In this document: positions 61,001-64,000 of the stretch, in pieces
Numbering within the stretch: position 1 is the first letter of the stretch
How the letters are laid out: every line of letters starts with the position of its first letter
Origin: Macropodus opercularis
Taxonomy: Eukaryota; Chordata; Actinopteri; Anabantiformes; Osphronemidae
DNA length: 64,000 bases
Reading direction: 5' to 3'
Assembly: GCA_030770545.1 (NCBI GenBank)
Contig: CM061100.1
Span: 4,409,501-4,473,500 of the forward strand
Program-made: the position numbers and the translations under genes
The notes under the pieces: model-generated
Databases searched by the model: none
Seen by the model: the letters and a program-made list of their open reading frames with translations, nothing else
Told to the model about the DNA's origin: nothing

Positions 61001-64000
61001 TTTCTTAGTGTTCCTGAGGCGCGTAATCAGTCTAAGAGTTATGAAAAGACTTTCCACCTTTGTCAAATGGATTGATCCACTCATGGCTATTATTTCACAT
61101 AAGTGCTCTTCAGGTAACACACTGTTGTTGAGTTACAACATTTTTAGTTTTTAGTAATTGCAATGTACAACGATTCACATTTTTCTTGTGGTTCCCTGTG
61201 TTCGTTTAAACGTTTCAGGATCTCCATGCTTCCAGAACCTTCGCACCAAGCTTTTGGCCTTCCATGTTCTAGAAAGACTGTTAACAGCTTGTTATGATTC
61301 CGTTCAAATTGAACAGGTAAAATGCAACACGGTGATACAAATGATTTACTATACTGTCACTTCAAATATTCTTGCAATTATTATGTAACCAACTCATGAC
61401 ATATACAGTATATACATTCATTGGAGAATGAAAAGGTTGCTACGCCCACTTTGGCGATGTTATATGTTGTATTTTCTATTTTTCTTTTTGTAGATTGTTA
61501 AACAACTGTTTAAGCTGTTGTCTGTCTATATGTGGGAGGAACCACTAGTTGAGAGGAACCATGTGGAAACGGCTGAAAAAGACACAGGGGTAAACTGTTA
61601 TTTTATATATAGATAGATAGATTATGGATAACACAATATAGTGTATTTTGTTTCTGTTTCTATAACCAGTCTGGAGGCATTTAGTCTCAGTTTTTCCTAC
61701 AAAATGATCGAACGCAGTATTCAAGAGAAAACCCTTTCTAGGAAATGCACTCCTGGCAGTGATGAAACAAAAAACAGCAGGGCTACTTGGTATAACAGAT
61801 GGGTCCGTTCTCCATGGTGTGATGGGATGCGAAGTGAAACGAGAGAAAAATAAACACATTTAATTAGTGTCAAATGACAAAGAACATCACACAAATATAA
61901 AAGTTGGCAAGACTGTTGGAACTGTTTGTACATTTCAGTGGAATTTCTTATTTTAAGGAATCATGTGTTTTTGTGTGGAGCACAGAATTAATTGTACATG
62001 GACATTTCTGGTTTACTGTGTCTTATCCAACACATGTTTTGCAGAATCCTAGCAGCTATGATGAATGTATTCCCATCGGAGACTTTTCCTTTGACCCACA
62101 CAAGCTAATGTGTTGTTCTTTGGAAAGTGGGAACATCCTCTCCCATGGTTCAGGAGGGAAAGGTTACGGACTAGCAACCACTGCTATCACCTCTGGCTGT
62201 TTCATATGGAAGGTAAAGATCCATGTCTATTGTATAAAGAGATAAATAAATCACACTTCACCATAAAACATTCCCAATAATATGAAATGCATCCACTATC
62301 TCCTCAGTTTTACATTACCAAAGAGAACAGAGGCAATGAAGGCACTTGTGTTGGAGTTTCCCGCTGGCCAGTCAGAGATCACAATCATCATACCACCACC
62401 GACATGTGGCTGTATCGTGCGTATAGTGGCAACCTGTATCATGGAGGGGAGCTCGTCCGCACCCTTCCCTCTTTTACCCAGGGTGACACCATCACCTGCA
62501 TCCTCGACATGGAGGCCCACACTGTTTCATTTGCTAAGAATGACAAGGTCTGGTCAGATATTTACAGACAGTTTTTCTGGGATTTGCTCTGTTGCGTTTA
62601 GTTTATTGTTCTGCTTATCTCCTAGGAGCCAAAGTTGGCATTTGAAGGAGTGGTTGCATCTGAGCTTTATCCTTGTGTGCTGTTCTACAGCAGTAATCCT
62701 GGAGAGAAGGTAAACTTTATCGCACATATTTTGTCCCTGGCTTTGTATCTTCTATCCACCAAACATTTTGGTTACTTATATTCTGAGACATTCATATAAT
62801 TATTGTAACAAAACCGCTTGTATTCCTCACAGGTGGCACTGCGGGACCTCCAGATGCGAGGCATGCCCAGTAGTCTACTACCTGGGGAGCCTCTCTGTAG
62901 CCCACGAAACACTGTGCTGCTGGAGTCCACAGTGCAGCTCCTGCGTAGGCTCCACCAGTGTGACCAGTGGGCTTTATACATCAACCAGTACATCCATTCC
63001 CACCTGGAACTCATTGGTCCTCTGTTGAAAGAGGACGACTACGAAATGGTCAATAAAGGTTGGGCACCATATTGGACAGTTTGGTCTATTTTTTATTTTG
63101 TGTGGGAACAAAGTGATTTAGTTCTGCCTTCCTATCAGTTTCTGTATATATTGTGATATAAGCTTCTTTTTAGTTAATGTTTCTCACACTCTCCTGTAGG
63201 CATCCGTCCCACTCATTTGGGCAAGGAAGAGAAAGGAAGAGACTACGTTGAGGCTGGTGACGATACAGGTGAACCACAGGCACATCGTCGGTCGTTGTCA
63301 GAGGCCAAGCTGACTGCTCTCTGCACTGAAGTTTGGCCAGTACTGGCCCTGATAGGAGGAGTGGACAGTGGGCTGCGAGCTGGAGGTCTTTGTCTGCACA
63401 AGTCCAGTGGACGCAGGGCTTTTCTGCTTGGGGTCCTGAAAGAAGGAAGCTCCCTTGCCAAGCTTCAGTGGGAGGAGGCAGAACTCTCTGTCAGGTATTA
63501 CAAATATATCCATATCTCCACCTAATTATAAAATGTAATAAAACATATTTGCATGTGTTTTTGAGATGATTCTCATTAACTTCCATTATACAATTTTTAT
63601 ATTTTTCTTGTCTTGATCCTTTCAGCATGTTTATTACTCAGTATAATCCTTTTCTGTTAGTGTTGTCGTCTTTGTAATTTGTCTAACATTTTAATTTAAT
63701 TTCATCATTTACCCCCCTGATCTTACTTTTTCTTGCTTCTTCCTCTTCATTCTTAAATCCATTAATCCCTGTTGAATCCGTCCTGGTGTCACTCCATGCT
63801 GTATCTGTGGGTTCTTCCCATCCTTCCCAATAACTAAGCTCCATGAATTCTTGGTCACCCAGCGATACACCTATCATCTCGTTGGAGCCCTGTGACATAT
63901 CCTGCTGCAATGTCTCCCGACTCGGAGGCCTCAAGCCGACGGTGCTGTTAGATCTAATTTATTTGATGGGGTTGCTGGAGGAACAGGGATGGGTGGGAGC
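51042..64000 (+). CDS. herc1: HERC1-type giant HECT/RLD E3 ligase, N-terminal part (truncated by window end)
   Basis: HERC1 is a very large (human 4861 residues) cytosolic/Golgi protein with two RCC1-like domains, a SPRY domain, WD40 repeats and a C-terminal HECT ubiquitin ligase. Thirty-nine coding exons, all GT-AG and phase-consistent, give about 2360 codons before the window ends. The order is: N-terminal helical region (KWQEHFNSSW, TDVLIEMGVRTGLSLLF, LPPLSLANENKIP); RCC1-like domain 1 (about residues 383-748); a long helical middle; SPRY (about 1990-2145); and the start of the following region. The start ATG at 51042 has G at -3 and +4 and matches the family N-terminus. The second RCC1 domain, WD40 and HECT parts lie beyond the window. 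Identity to human varies from very high (RCC1, SPRY) to under half (middle), so this may be a diverged duplicate. Confidence 0.97.
52593..52688 (+). CDS. herc1: herc1 coding exon 2
   Basis: A 96-bp phase-0 exon between TCTCCCAG and GTAACA. It encodes a helix ending LSQAALCLFEE that corresponds to LYEAALCLFEEV in human HERC1. It bridges the N-terminal region and the first RCC1-like domain. Confidence 0.93.
52775..54876 (+). CDS. herc1: herc1 exons 3-10: first RCC1-like domain
   Basis: Exons are 52775-52954, 53097-53309, 53411-53509, 53586-53682, 53783-53926, 54020-54147, 54439-54583 and 54705-54876. They encode a seven-bladed RCC1-type propeller: VYVWGSNSSHQLAEG, GKGSYGRLGLGDSNNQS, IFSWGDGEYGKLGHGNS, LYTWGEGDFGRLGHSDS-like, VWSFGGGDNGKLGHGDTN, VFSWGCGSCLGCGSSE and VYAWGNNTMGQCGQG. 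Each blade ends with the usual SLALT or HTLA-type strand. In HERC1 this domain acts on ARF/Rab GTPases and binds membranes and clathrin. Blade boundaries largely coincide with exon boundaries. Conservation with human is very high. Confidence 0.96.
55073..61589 (+). CDS. herc1: herc1 exons 11-33: helical middle region
   Basis: Exons: 55073-55207, 55328-55493, 55599-55724, 55874-56098, 56292-56444, 56564-56696, 56863-57066, 57142-57348, 57641-57814, 57963-58077, 58170-58287, 58425-58626, 58763-59060, 59144-59192, 59269-59314, 59401-59645, 59786-59983, 60114-60234, 60319-60553, 60670-60833, 60961-61113, 61219-61316, 61494-61589. Landmarks matching human include VAWHRPFCVDLEESTF, LRNLLFRLIDTNMPDSIQQ, LLPPLRERTELLLSLLP, VASLLGYSNF, AFGELEKNSDK, WVWLLDLERSVALAVGRCLG and LADFLVFLRRVIS. 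The acidic and Ser-rich loops that are long in human are short here (exons 22-25). The exon 22 donor could be at 58611 or 58626, both in phase 1. No known catalytic motif lies in this part. Confidence 0.93.
62045..62709 (+). CDS. herc1: herc1 exons 34-36: SPRY domain
   Basis: Exons are 62045-62212, 62308-62547 and 62626-62709, all phase 0. They encode LSHGSGGKGYGLATTAITSG, FYITKENRGNEGTCVGVSRW, DMWLYRAYSGNLYHGGE, FTQGDTITCILDMEAHTVSF and ELYPCVLFYSSNPGEK, a complete SPRY/B30.2 fold nearly identical to the human domain. SPRY domains bind partner peptides. The donor at 62548 (GTCTGG) is weak but required by the frame. Confidence 0.96.
62833..63058 (+). CDS. herc1: herc1 exon 37
   Basis: Exon of 226 bp from TCACAG to a weak GTTGGG donor, phase 0 in and phase 1 out. 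It encodes VALRDLQMRGMPSSLLPGEP and a helical stretch ending KEDDYEMVNK. The start finishes the SPRY fold. The human equivalent is VKICDMQMRGTPRDLLPGDP. Confidence 0.93.
63200..63494 (+). CDS. herc1: herc1 exon 38
   Basis: Exon of 295 bp, phase 1 in and phase 2 out. It encodes an acidic/basic linker, then LSEAKLTALCTEVWPVLALI, GGVDSGLRAGGLCLHKSSGR and LLGVLKEGSSLAKLQWEEAE, matching the human module that ends VQWDEAEITIS. The fold is possibly a small beta domain. Confidence 0.94.
63839..64000 (+). CDS. herc1: herc1 exon 39 (cut by window end)
   Basis: Starting at 63839 after ACTAAG, it reads SMNSWSPSDTPIISLEPCD, then GLKPTVLLDLIYLMGLLEEQ, and stays open to the window edge. With this acceptor the length up to WSPSDTP equals the human protein exactly. 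A stronger-looking acceptor CACCCAG at 63856-63862 would start the exon 24 nt later in the same frame. The remaining HERC1 exons are outside. Confidence 0.85.

Overview
The window is vertebrate nuclear DNA, almost certainly from a teleost fish. The evidence is GT-AG introns with short exons, four recognisable vertebrate gene families, compact introns in the last gene, and fish-type repeats (an L2-tailed tRNA-derived SINE, a non-autonomous hAT element and CA/TG microsatellites). There are no prokaryotic, viral or CRISPR features.

Layout. Positions 1-1288 (+) hold the last intron and last coding exon of mapk10 (JNK3), followed by a long 3' UTR to about 4.26 kb. Tail-to-tail with it, about 5.29-33.81 kb (-) is a complete coding model of arhgap24 (FilGAP): nine coding exons, 796 codons, with PH, RhoGAP and C-terminal coiled-coil regions. 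A probable non-coding first exon lies at about 40.56-40.86 kb and a CpG-rich candidate internal promoter at 12.7-13.4 kb. From 41.0 to 46.0 kb no gene is visible. At 46.56-47.56 kb (-) is a complete three-exon esm1 (endocan) of 181 residues. Head-to-head with it, a CpG-rich promoter near 48.7-48.9 kb leads into the 5' part of a herc1-type giant HECT/RLD gene (+). Its coding sequence starts at 51042 and runs through 39 coding exons to the window edge: about 2360 codons covering the N-terminal region, the first RCC1-like domain and the SPRY domain. The HECT end lies outside.

How the genes relate. These are independent vertebrate genes, not an operon or a gene system. mapk10 (stress kinase) and arhgap24 (Rac GTPase-activating protein) keep the convergent arrangement known from human 4q21. 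esm1 (secreted endothelial proteoglycan) and herc1 (ubiquitin ligase/GEF scaffold) map to other human chromosomes, so that linkage is a fish arrangement.

Most interesting observations: a 5-nt tandem acceptor in mapk10 that decides between the two JNK C-termini; a hAT element with intact 8-bp target duplications that is itself split by a SINE with a 12-bp target duplication; the true reading frame of the esm1 last exon, which differs from the longest open frame; tandem in-frame splice sites in herc1; a herc1 that looks diverged from the human protein; and several perfect inverted repeats. No previously undescribed biological system was found.
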